A stretch of DNA of 64,000 bases from Limnoglobus roseus. GTDB lineage: Bacteria; Planctomycetota; Planctomycetia; Gemmatales; Gemmataceae. Below the pieces are notes generated by a model. The model worked only from the letters and a program-made list of their open reading frames with translations, had not been told where the DNA came from and made no database searches. Positions 55,709 through 64,000 of the stretch are shown here, piece by piece. Within the stretch, counting starts at the first letter, position 1, and every line of letters begins with the position of its first letter. Location: NCBI RefSeq assembly GCF_008254045.1, contig NZ_CP042425.1, forward strand, positions 1,302,001 through 1,366,000, written 5' to 3'. The translations under genes were made by a program, and so were the position numbers.

Positions 55709-56557
55709 ATGTTCGGTTCGGTTCTTCTCATGACGGCCCTGATGGTCACGCCCGCCCAGGCCGGGGGGCTGAGCCTCACGAACGTCCGCCCGACGTTCGG
55801 CCAACTCGGTGGCACGCGGCCCGACAGCAAGTTCCTGCCCGGCGACATCCTCTGCTACAGCTTTGACATCGAGGGCATCGTCGTCAACGACGAGGGGCAG
55901 GTACAGTACGAGATGGGAATGGAGATCCACGACGCCAACAACAAGCTCGTCTTCGAGAGCAAGCCGTCCGCCCGCGTCAACCTCGCCCTCCTCGGCGGCG
56001 GCCGACTGCCGGCCATCGCGTACACGACCATCGAGGACGATCAAGCCGCCGGCACGTACACCCTGAAACTCACGGTGAAGGACCTGCTCGCCAAGCCGAA
56101 CGCGACGCAGACGTTCACGAAGAAGTTCGAGGTGGCGAAGAAGCAGTTCGGCATCGTCGGCGTGTCGATGAGCGTGGACGAGCGCGGCTCGATCCCGGCC
56201 CCGACGACCGGCGTGGTCGGGCAGTTCTACTTCGTGCAGTTCGGCGTGGTGTCGTTCGATCGCGCGGTGCCGAAGCCCGACCCGAAGGACCCGAAGGCGA
56301 AGCCCGGCCCGGCCCAACCGAACCTGACCTTCGAGATGACGATCCTCGACGCCGCCGGTAAGCCGACGTTCACGAAGCCGATCTCTTACAAGTTGGCCGC
56401 CGAGGTGAAGGAGACGGAGAACTTGGTGGTGATGCGGTTCCCGATTCCGTTCACGAAGGCCGGCAAGTACACGGTGCGGCTGAAGGCGGTGGACACCCTC
56501 GCGAACAAGCAAACCACGTTCGACCTGCCGATCGCGGCCGTAGAATCCAGTAACTGA
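55709..56557 (+). CDS. Exported Ig-like domain protein
   Basis: The 282-residue protein has a signal peptide (1-18) and beta-rich domains with repeating patterns (LPGDILCYSFDIEGI; AAGTYTLKLTVKDL; KAGKYTVRLKAVDTL) that fit two or three Ig-like sandwiches. A linker around 185-200 is Pro/Lys-rich (PKPDPKDPKAKPGP). No catalytic residues. Probably an extracellular structural protein. Confidence 0.65.
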   Translation: MFGSVLLMTALMVTPAQAGGLSLTNVRPTFGQLGGTRPDSKFLPGDILCYSFDIEGIVVNDEGQVQYEMGMEIHDANNKLVFESKPSARVNLALLGGGRLPAIAYTTIEDDQAAGTYTLKLTVKDLLAKPNATQTFTKKFEVAKKQFGIVGVSMSVDERGSIPAPTTGVVGQFYFVQFGVVSFDRAVPKPDPKDPKAKPGPAQPNLTFEMTILDAAGKPTFTKPISYKLAAEVKETENLVVMRFPIPFTKAGKYTVRLKAVDTLANKQTTFDLPIAAVESSN

Positions 56558-56582
56558 CGTGGTTGCGACCGACGGCCGAATT

Positions 56583-56729
56583 ACTCCCTCTCCCCCGGCT
56601 TTGAGGGGGAGAGGGCCGGGGTGAGGGGGAAGAACTTTGCCCTTGTGAAGACTACTGTCATCTGTGTGAGGCAGGCGTTCCCCCTCACCCTAACCCTCTC
56701 CCCCTCAAAGCCGGGGGAGAGGGGATTAG
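56583..56729. repeat. Palindromic element before the DUF559 gene
   Basis: CTCCCTCTCCCCCGGCTTTG at the left and CAAAGCCGGGGGAGAGGGG at the right, with further pairs inside (GAGGGGGAGAGGG with CCCTCTCCCCCTC), make a long hairpin with a loop of about 48 bases. It lies between the Ig-like gene and the DUF559 gene. Confidence 0.75.
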
Positions 56730-56749
56730 ACTTCGCAAAGGGTTTGGCC

Positions 56750-57193
56750 ATGCGACGGGACGAGCGACAGAAAGAGTTCGCTCGCAAGATGCGACGGGAA
56801 CCGGCACCGGCCGAGCGAATATTGTGGACGTTGCTTCGAACCGAACAACTCCGACCCTTCAAATTTCGCCGCCAACATCCCGTTGGACCGTACATCGTGG
56901 ACTTTTACAGTCACGCGGCCGTGCTCGTGGTCGAACTCGATGGCGAATCTCATTTGACGACCGAATCGCAAGAACGCGACGGTCAACGGTCGGCGTACTT
57001 GGGGTCACTGGGCATCCACGTCGAGCGGTTCTGGAACCCGATGGTCTTCGACGATTCCGAGACGGTGATCGAACGCATCTATAATCTCTGTGTGGCCCGC
57101 GCAGGGGTCAGCCGGACGCACCACCTGATTCACACCCCGGATGCCATCGAATTAGCTCGGTGCTTCAACCCGAATCGAGACGAACCCTCATGA
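56750..57193 (+). CDS. DUF559 endonuclease-like protein
   Basis: The 147-residue protein has the DUF559/very-short-patch-repair fold: MRREPAPAERILWTLLR near the start, then FKFRRQHPVGPYIVDFY, VVELDGESH and an aspartate-rich centre. The acidic and His residues of the nuclease are kept. DUF559 proteins nick or repair DNA but the natural substrate is unknown. Translation starts at the ATG at 56750, and its TGA overlaps the next ATG (ATGA). Confidence 0.85.
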   Translation: MRRDERQKEFARKMRREPAPAERILWTLLRTEQLRPFKFRRQHPVGPYIVDFYSHAAVLVVELDGESHLTTESQERDGQRSAYLGSLGIHVERFWNPMVFDDSETVIERIYNLCVARAGVSRTHHLIHTPDAIELARCFNPNRDEPS

Positions 57194-57804
57194 GTCAGCT
57201 TCAAGACCGGATCGCCCAGTTCCGCAAGATGGCGACCGACGACCCGGACAACGAACTCGGCCACTTCCGCCTCGGGCAGTTGCTCGCGGACGACGGCCAA
57301 CCGGCCGAGGCCGCGAAGTCGTTCGCCCGCACGCTGGAACTCAGCCCGCAGTTCTCGAAGGTCTACCAACTGCTGGCCGAGTGCCACGTGAAGTTGAACG
57401 ACAACGAGAAGGCCGTCGAGGCGCTGACGACCGGGTACAAGATCGCCGACGAGCGCGGCGACAAGATGCCGCGGGACGCGATGGCGAAGATGCTCACGGA
57501 ACTCGGCGCGCCGATCCCGAAGATCGAGGCGGCGGCCGCGGTGGACGAGGGGCCGGACACCGGGTTCCGCTGCGAGCGCCCCGGCTGTGCCGCCGGCCGT
57601 CGCGCCCGGCAGTTGCCGAAGCCGCCGGTGCCGGACGCCATCGGCCAGGAGATTTACGCGAAGATTTGCGCCGACTGCTGGACCGGGTGGTTCAAAGACT
57701 ACAGCATCAAGGTGATTAACGAACTCCGCCTCGACCTTAGCTCCGAGTTCGGGCAGGCCGAGTATGACAAGTACATGCGCGAATACCTGGGGTTCGAAGC
57801 GTGA
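57190..57804 (+). CDS. TPR protein fused to a YggX-like domain
   Basis: The 204-residue protein has an N-terminal TPR region (about residues 20-90: FRLGQLLADDGQPAEAAKSF) and a C-terminal part with IYAKICADCWTGWFKDYSIK and the end EYDKYMREYLGF, which matches the YggX Fe(II)-trafficking family. YggX protects iron-sulfur clusters from oxidation; here it is a fusion. The start overlaps the DUF559 stop; the end overlaps the PSP1 start (GTGA). The three genes are coupled. Confidence 0.75.
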   Translation: MSQLQDRIAQFRKMATDDPDNELGHFRLGQLLADDGQPAEAAKSFARTLELSPQFSKVYQLLAECHVKLNDNEKAVEALTTGYKIADERGDKMPRDAMAKMLTELGAPIPKIEAAAAVDEGPDTGFRCERPGCAAGRRARQLPKPPVPDAIGQEIYAKICADCWTGWFKDYSIKVINELRLDLSSEFGQAEYDKYMREYLGFEA

Positions 57805-58451
57805 GCCGCGAGTACCTGCTTCAGTACGGTTCCTCCGCGTTCGTCGGCCGCTTCTGGGCCGACGCGGAGTTCGTACGCGGACAGCGGGCCGTGATCGAGT
57901 CGCCGCGCGGCCGCGAACTCGGCACCGTCCTCTGTGAGCCGCACGAGAAGTTCGTGGCAACCGTCGCCCCCGACCGCGACGGCCGAGTGATTCGGCCCGC
58001 CGCCGCCGCGGATGAAGACGGCGTGGCTGCGTCCCGGGCGTTGGCCGATCGCATTCTGGACGCCGCCGCGACGGCCGTCACAGCCGCAGGGCTTCCCGCG
58101 CTAATTCTGGACTGCGAAGTGTTGTTGGAATCGTCCGCCGCGATCCTGCACGTGACGACGTGGGCCGCGACCGATTTGACGCCCTTGGCCGAATCGCTGA
58201 CCCAACAGTTCGGCTGCCCGGTTCGCTTCCACGATCTCGCGGCGACGACCTTGCCCGAAGAACCGGGCGCGCCAGGCTGCGGCAAGCCGGACTGCGGGTC
58301 CGGCGGGGGCGGGTGTGGCACCGGCGGCGGGTGCAGCACCGGCGGGTGTTCCCGCGGCAAGGTGAAGTCGAGCGGCGAATTGACCGCGTACTTCCGCGAC
58401 CTGCGCGAGAAGATGGAGGCCGACGTGGCGGGTCGCCGCGAGCTGCTGTGA
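57801..58451 (+). CDS. PSP1 C-terminal domain protein with Gly/Cys-rich linker
   Basis: The 216-residue protein has the PSP1 domain at residues 1-155 (FVRGQRAVIESPRGRELGTVL), as in bacterial YaaT-type competence and sporulation regulators. A linker of about 30 residues (160-190) repeats GCG/CGTGG and contains six cysteines, then a helical tail. The cysteine-rich linker may bind metal. It starts at GTG 57801. Confidence 0.75.
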   Translation: MSREYLLQYGSSAFVGRFWADAEFVRGQRAVIESPRGRELGTVLCEPHEKFVATVAPDRDGRVIRPAAAADEDGVAASRALADRILDAAATAVTAAGLPALILDCEVLLESSAAILHVTTWAATDLTPLAESLTQQFGCPVRFHDLAATTLPEEPGAPGCGKPDCGSGGGGCGTGGGCSTGGCSRGKVKSSGELTAYFRDLREKMEADVAGRRELL

Positions 58452-58675
58452 CCCGGCCGACCCGAACTTGAGGCCCGTTGGCCCGATTCCGCGACCCGGC
58501 CTCCTCCCAAATCGTCACGACCCGCCCCTACGACCGTTCCGGTTTCCCCACCCTTCGCCATCGCCGAATCTTGACTTGTATCGCGCGCGGTCGCGCGTAA
58601 GAATCAAAAGAGGTGGAGAATCCGTACTCGCGGCCCACACCTTCCCATCCGTAACAGCTTGGCCCCCGGGGCACC

Positions 58676-60304
58676 ATGGCGCAGACATACACACTCGAGG
58701 AAGCGGCCCAACGGCTCGGCGTCCCCCCGGACGTCTTCAAACGCCGGATCAAGGACGATTGGAAGTCGCTGCGGTCGTTCCGCGACGGGGCGACGCTCCG
58801 CTTCCGCGCCTCCGACATCGACGAACTCGCCCGCACGCTCGGCGAAGCCAGCGATCCGGGGCTGCAACTCGGCTCGCCGGGGTCCACGGCCCAGCCGGGG
58901 TCGTCGGAAGAATTCCTCCTCGGGCCGGAGGACATGACGCCCGTCGATAGCGGCGACGACATCTTCTCCGTGGCGGCCGGCGACTCGGCCCGCACCAAAA
59001 AGCAGAAGTCGACCGGCGACAGCAACGTCCGCCTCGAACCCGATTCCGGCATCAAGAAGAAGGGCGGGACGCCGGGGAAGAGTTCCAAGAGCGGCAAGAA
59101 GAGCAGCAACAAGGGGAAGGACGCCGGCCACCTGACCGAGGAAATCGACCTCGACATGCTCGCCGGCCCCAAGAGCGGCGTGCTGCGGCCGGGCGAAAGT
59201 TCGGCCAAGCTGAAGGCCCCGCGGTCCGGGCCGAACCTGGCCGGGCCGGGTTCGTCGAACAAGATCCCCGGGCCGCCCGCCAGCAACGACATCATGGGGT
59301 CCGACAGCAGCAGCGAGTTCGAACTCAGCCTGGACACCGACAGTGACTCGTTCGAACTGCAACTGAACCCCGACCAGAGCGAGGAAATCGACCTCGGCGG
59401 CGACCCGGTCAAGCGGGCCGGGCAGAGCGGCATCAACCTCGCCAACCCGAAGGACAGCGGCGTCTCGCTGGAGAAGAAAGGCCCGAAGTCGAACGCCGGC
59501 CCGAAGAGCGGCATTTCGAAGAAGGCCCCCCCGCCGCCCGTGACCGACGACTCGGACGACTTCGAGCTCTCGCTGGACAACGACTCGTCGGAACTCGAAT
59601 CGACGACCTTCTCGACTCCGGCCGCGGAGGCCAGTTCCCCTCTGGAGAGCGACTCGGACAGCGAGTTCGAACTCAGCCTCGACGACTCCGGTTCGGCCGA
59701 GGCGTACGGCGAGGAGGAGGCGAACAAGGGGGACATCTTCGAGACGGACTTCTCGCTGCCGCCGGTGGACGAGGACGCGGAATCCGGCTCCGAAGTGGTG
59801 GCCGTGGAGTCGTCCGACACCGACCTGGAGAACTCCGACTTCGACCTTGCCCTCGACGAGTCCGACATTCAGGCGGCCGACGACGAGAGTGCGAGCCAGG
59901 TGGTGCTGCTCGACGACGATTCCGGGCCGGAAGCGGCGGCGGTCGGCGCGGCGGGTGTCGCGGCCGCGGCCGGGGCTCTGGCCGGGGCGGGTCGTAAGAA
60001 AAAGAAGGTCGTCACCGAGGACGAAGAGGCAACCGACGACGACGACGCGAGTTCGTCGCTGGCCGGCGTCCGCCGCAACACGGACGATGACGACGACGTG
60101 CCGACCGGGTACGCCCCGCCGGCGAAGTGGCCGGGCTGGGTGATCGCCCCACTGGCCCTGACGTTCCTGTTCACGTTCCTCGGCGGCGTGATGTCCTACG
60201 AACTGCTCCGCGGCATGTGGGGCTACCACAACGGCCAGACCACGACCGGCGGCCTGTCGAGCACCGTCGCCGGCGCCTTCGGCCTGGAACCGGAGAAGAA
60301 GTAA
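58676..60304 (+). CDS. Membrane-anchored helix-turn-helix protein with acidic repeats
   Basis: The 542-residue protein has a MerR/excisionase-type helix-turn-helix at 1-55 (YTLEEAAQRLGVPPDVFKRR). A long acidic, disordered centre follows with repeats of the form S(D/E)FELSLD at about residues 214, 298 and 342 and a diverged NSDFDLALDE at about 385. Lysine-rich patches and a C-terminal transmembrane helix (about 484-507) complete it. The HTH faces the cytoplasm if the helix is the only one. It may tether DNA to the membrane; this is inference. Unknown family. Confidence 0.7.
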   Translation: MAQTYTLEEAAQRLGVPPDVFKRRIKDDWKSLRSFRDGATLRFRASDIDELARTLGEASDPGLQLGSPGSTAQPGSSEEFLLGPEDMTPVDSGDDIFSVAAGDSARTKKQKSTGDSNVRLEPDSGIKKKGGTPGKSSKSGKKSSNKGKDAGHLTEEIDLDMLAGPKSGVLRPGESSAKLKAPRSGPNLAGPGSSNKIPGPPASNDIMGSDSSSEFELSLDTDSDSFELQLNPDQSEEIDLGGDPVKRAGQSGINLANPKDSGVSLEKKGPKSNAGPKSGISKKAPPPPVTDDSDDFELSLDNDSSELESTTFSTPAAEASSPLESDSDSEFELSLDDSGSAEAYGEEEANKGDIFETDFSLPPVDEDAESGSEVVAVESSDTDLENSDFDLALDESDIQAADDESASQVVLLDDDSGPEAAAVGAAGVAAAAGALAGAGRKKKKVVTEDEEATDDDDASSSLAGVRRNTDDDDDVPTGYAPPAKWPGWVIAPLALTFLFTFLGGVMSYELLRGMWGYHNGQTTTGGLSSTVAGAFGLEPEKK

Positions 60305-60316
60305 CTGAAGCAGTAA

Positions 60317-60375
60317 GGCGAGCGGCCCGGCGTGAGCGGGCCGTGTCTGGGACTGCCAGACACGGCCCGCTCGCC
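60317..60375. repeat. Dispersed GCGGGCCGTGTCT palindrome, copy 3
   Basis: A 17-bp stem (60334-60350 with 60356-60372) and a five-base loop are followed on the plus strand by a T-run (TTTTTCT). It lies between the convergent HTH and ettA genes, so it may terminate the HTH transcript. The flanks share GGCGAGCGGCCCGGCG with the other copies. Confidence 0.8.
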
Positions 60376-60383
60376 TTTTTCTA

Positions 60384-62048
<1,665 letters not shown>

Positions 62049-62171
62049 GTCCTGCCGCTCCGTAGGGGATAGGGGAATGATATACGACGGCGGCGAGATG
62101 CATCTGTTGCACCGCGGTGGGTAGCGTGGGAAGATGGCGGTGAGTATTCGGCGGCCGAGTAGAAAGCACCG

Positions 62172-62672
62172 ATGGGCACGACGTACCACTACGCCAATCT
62201 GACGAAACAAGAGTGGTTCTCCACGGACGCCCTCGGCGGGAGTGCCAAGTTGAGAGGGCTGGGCCTCAACTTGACCGCCCGTGCTTTCGACCTGTTGTTC
62301 ATCGCAGGGCTTGCTCCAGCGACCGTAACCGATCCCGTTCGGCCGGGCCGTTGGGTGGGTGACGTGGTCGTTATCATCGGCGATACGGACGAGAACTGGC
62401 TACGGTACAACGATGAGTTCGCCGACCTGACGGCCGATGTCATCCTGCTTGTTCATACCTGCGATGGATTCGACCGAATCGCGTCAGCCGCCGAGGAATA
62501 CGACGCCCTTTTCATGCAAGTCTGCCATATCGTTTCAACAGGTCAGGCTCCAGAACTCGAATCGCAAATGAAGCAGCGGTTCGGGACAAGTCTCCGGCAG
62601 CGGTACAAGGAGTTGTGCCAGAACAACAGATGGTTCAAGCCAAAAGATGTAGCGAGGCCGGGAGAGAAATAG
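62172..62672 (+). CDS. Hypothetical protein
   Basis: The 166-residue protein has no signal peptide or membrane segment. A beta-strand-rich core contains RWVGDVVVIIGDTDENW, with one His-rich part (TYHYANLTKQEWF) at the N-terminus. I do not recognise a family. It is a single gene next to ettA, divergent from it by about 120 bases. Possibly a small cytoplasmic effector or immunity-like protein, but nothing in the sequence proves this. Confidence 0.6.
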   Translation: MGTTYHYANLTKQEWFSTDALGGSAKLRGLGLNLTARAFDLLFIAGLAPATVTDPVRPGRWVGDVVVIIGDTDENWLRYNDEFADLTADVILLVHTCDGFDRIASAAEEYDALFMQVCHIVSTGQAPELESQMKQRFGTSLRQRYKELCQNNRWFKPKDVARPGEK

Positions 62673-62704
62673 ATACCGCGGTGTTTGTGGTGTCCGACTG
62701 GTGG

Positions 62705-62900
62705 AGGTCTTGAGCCGCGGAGCGGCGGTAGTCGTTAGCCAGGGGCGCTAGCCTCTGGTCATCGTGCCAAATGTTCAAGCCCCGGAGGGGCGGCGGAGGC
62801 CTGATCGCCCCTCCGGGGCTGTGGTGTTGGGTGTTGGGTGTTGGGTGGCGGGTTCCAGGGGCTGAGGCCCCTGGCTAACGACTACTGCCGCTCCGCGGCT
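62705..62900. repeat. Nested palindrome with heptamer tandem
   Basis: Outer segments GCCGCGGAGCGGCGGTAGTCGTTAGCCAGGGGC and its near-complement near 62865-62900 enclose an inner hairpin AGCCCCGGAGGGGCG with CGCCCCTCCGGGGCT. GTGTTGG is repeated three times at about 62824-62846. It fills the gap before the cytochrome gene. Confidence 0.75.
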
Positions 62901-62918
62901 GAAAAGCAAGCGAAGTCC

Positions 62919-64000
62919 TCATTTCCGCCCCGCCAAGTACGCCAGCACGTCCGCCGCCTCCTGAGGCGTAAAGTCCTTCAGCAGTCCCTCCGGCATAATC
63001 GAGGTGCGCGAGGCGTCGAGTGATTCCACGTCGTCGGCCGCGACGGTCGTGAGTTTGTTCTGGGCGTCCTTCAGCACCACCTCTTTCGCGTCCCGTTTCA
63101 CGACGAGGCCGGTGATGCTGCGGCCGTCGAGCGTGCGCAAGAGGTACGACTGAAACTGCGGCTCGATCCGCCGCGACGGGTCGAGGATACTTTCCAGCAG
63201 TTGCTCGCGGGTACGGGTCTTGGCGATCTGCGACAGGTCGGGGCCGACGTCCTGCCCCTTGCCGTCGATCTTGTGACAGTTGACGCACTGAGACCGCGTC
63301 ACGGCGAACAGCTTCGCCCCGTTCGCGGCGTCGCCGGTCAGCGACAGGATCGCCCGTGGTCGCGGGTTACTTCCGAGCGTCGGCGGCTTGTTCGGGTCGG
63401 GGAAGTATCCGCCGAGTAGGTCGGTGGCGAAGCTGCCGCACAGCGGTTGGGTGGCCGCCGTCCGTACCCGGTTCGACTCGTCCGGCGACAGCGTTCCCCG
63501 GCCGACGGCGCGGGCGATTCTCAGTGCGTCGTCGGATTGCTTGAGGCGTTCCGCAAGCTTGGTCGGCTCGGTCGGGATGTTGGCCGCGGCCGGTTCTCGG
63601 CCCGGCTTCAGCGAGACGATCCAGTCCCGCACCAACTTCAGCCCCGTTTCGTCGGGGAAGTCGCTGCCGAGGTGGGGCATCCGGCCGCTGCCGAACTTCG
63701 ACATGCGGTAGTACATCACGCTCCGCTCCGGGTCTCCGGGGGCCAGGATGCGGGCGTCAGGAATCTCGAACCCGCCGCGGGTCGGCTTCGCGTCCCAGAG
63801 GTTCGTGTTCTTCACGTCGGCGTTGAAATTGATGTGGAACTCGACCGAACCGCCGCCGCCGAAGATGTGACAACTGCCGCAATTCGCGTTCAGGTACGAC
63901 CGGGCGCGGTCGTTGAGCGATTGCTTCTCGTCGGCGGGGTCGGCGTACTTTTTCAGCTTCTTCACGTCGGCGGCCGTGAACGACGGCAGTGGCTTCTCGG
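62919..64000 (-). CDS. PVC-type cytochrome c / heme-binding domain protein (5' truncated)
   Basis: The visible 359 residues (the start lies beyond the right edge) include a CGSCH motif near visible residue 40 and a CVNCH motif near 240, the CxxCH heme c ligands. The family's C-terminal half (ILDPSRRIEPQFQSYLL) matches the putative heme-binding domain of planctomycete exported oxidoreductases. The final 30 residues (MPEGLLKDFTPQEAADVLAYLAG) end with a helix. It is exported and probably takes part in dehydrogenation of sugars or polymers. Confidence 0.88.
   Translation of the reverse strand, partial: EKPLPSFTAADVKKLKKYADPADEKQSLNDRARSYLNANCGSCHIFGGGGSVEFHINFNADVKNTNLWDAKPTRGGFEIPDARILAPGDPERSVMYYRMSKFGSGRMPHLGSDFPDETGLKLVRDWIVSLKPGREPAAANIPTEPTKLAERLKQSDDALRIARAVGRGTLSPDESNRVRTAATQPLCGSFATDLLGGYFPDPNKPPTLGSNPRPRAILSLTGDAANGAKLFAVTRSQCVNCHKIDGKGQDVGPDLSQIAKTRTREQLLESILDPSRRIEPQFQSYLLRTLDGRSITGLVVKRDAKEVVLKDAQNKLTTVAADDVESLDASRTSIMPEGLLKDFTPQEAADVLAYLAGRK

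Overview
The window is a high-GC (roughly two-thirds G+C) chromosomal stretch of a planctomycete, most likely of the Gemmataceae. The sequence suggests this through a DUF1559 prepilin-like protein, a PVC-type cytochrome c with putative heme-binding domains, a PEP-CTERM-like exported protein, a DUF2330 protein, a Ser/Thr kinase, Tat-exported sugar isomerase-like and lactonase-like proteins, and long palindromes at many gene ends. The assignment to family is inference. I see no rRNA, tRNA, CRISPR array, prophage, transposase or integrase.

Layout. 1-7.5 kb: the end of a secreted FnIII-containing protein, a sialate O-acetylesterase-like protein, priA, ndk, a multi-pass membrane protein and a rhodanese. 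7.5-17.5 kb: an AcpH-like hydrolase and the dispersed histidine genes hisB, hisC and hisD, interspersed with secreted proteins, one of them a thioredoxin-fold protein without catalytic cysteines. 17.7-21.7 kb: a LOG-family nucleosidase, then accD, pgk and gap on the minus strand, with a perfect or near-perfect palindrome in each gap. 21.8-31.4 kb: a PDZ protein, a CehA/McbA-type metallohydrolase with an EF-hand, a single-domain response regulator, glgX, a cysteine-free FmdB-like protein, a TIM-barrel isomerase, a PiT phosphate transporter and a small zinc-ribbon protein. 31.4-36.2 kb: a structured intergenic region (candidate small RNA), cysE, icd and a tightly packed three-gene cassette of unknown function with an alanine-repeat protein.

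36.4-46.8 kb: secreted or outer-membrane proteins, a membrane-anchored Ser/Thr kinase and, divergent from it, a five-gene operon of single-pass membrane proteins. Three of these are coiled-coil proteins with related N-termini. The operon has a recognisable promoter and a strong terminator. 46.9-56.6 kb: mainly exported proteins (TPR-like, lactonase-like, esterase, DUF2330, DUF1559, an Ig-like protein), a VOC and deoxyribosyltransferase-like pair, a DUF1328 mini-membrane protein, and a small promoter-to-terminator unit that contains a 14-codon reading frame. 56.7-64 kb: a translationally coupled trio (DUF559 nuclease, TPR-YggX fusion, PSP1), a membrane-tethered helix-turn-helix protein with acidic repeats, ettA, an unknown protein and the 3' part of a PVC-type cytochrome.

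Functionally the window mixes central metabolism (glycolysis, TCA, histidine, cysteine, fatty acid and glycogen metabolism, phosphate uptake), translation and replication support, and a large set of uncharacterised envelope proteins. The best candidates for something undescribed are the five-gene coiled-coil operon (43.0-46.8 kb), the three-gene alanine-repeat cassette (34.4-36.2 kb), the small transcription unit at 55.26-55.52 kb, the tandem hairpins at 31.46-31.65 kb and two families of dispersed palindromes at gene 3' ends.
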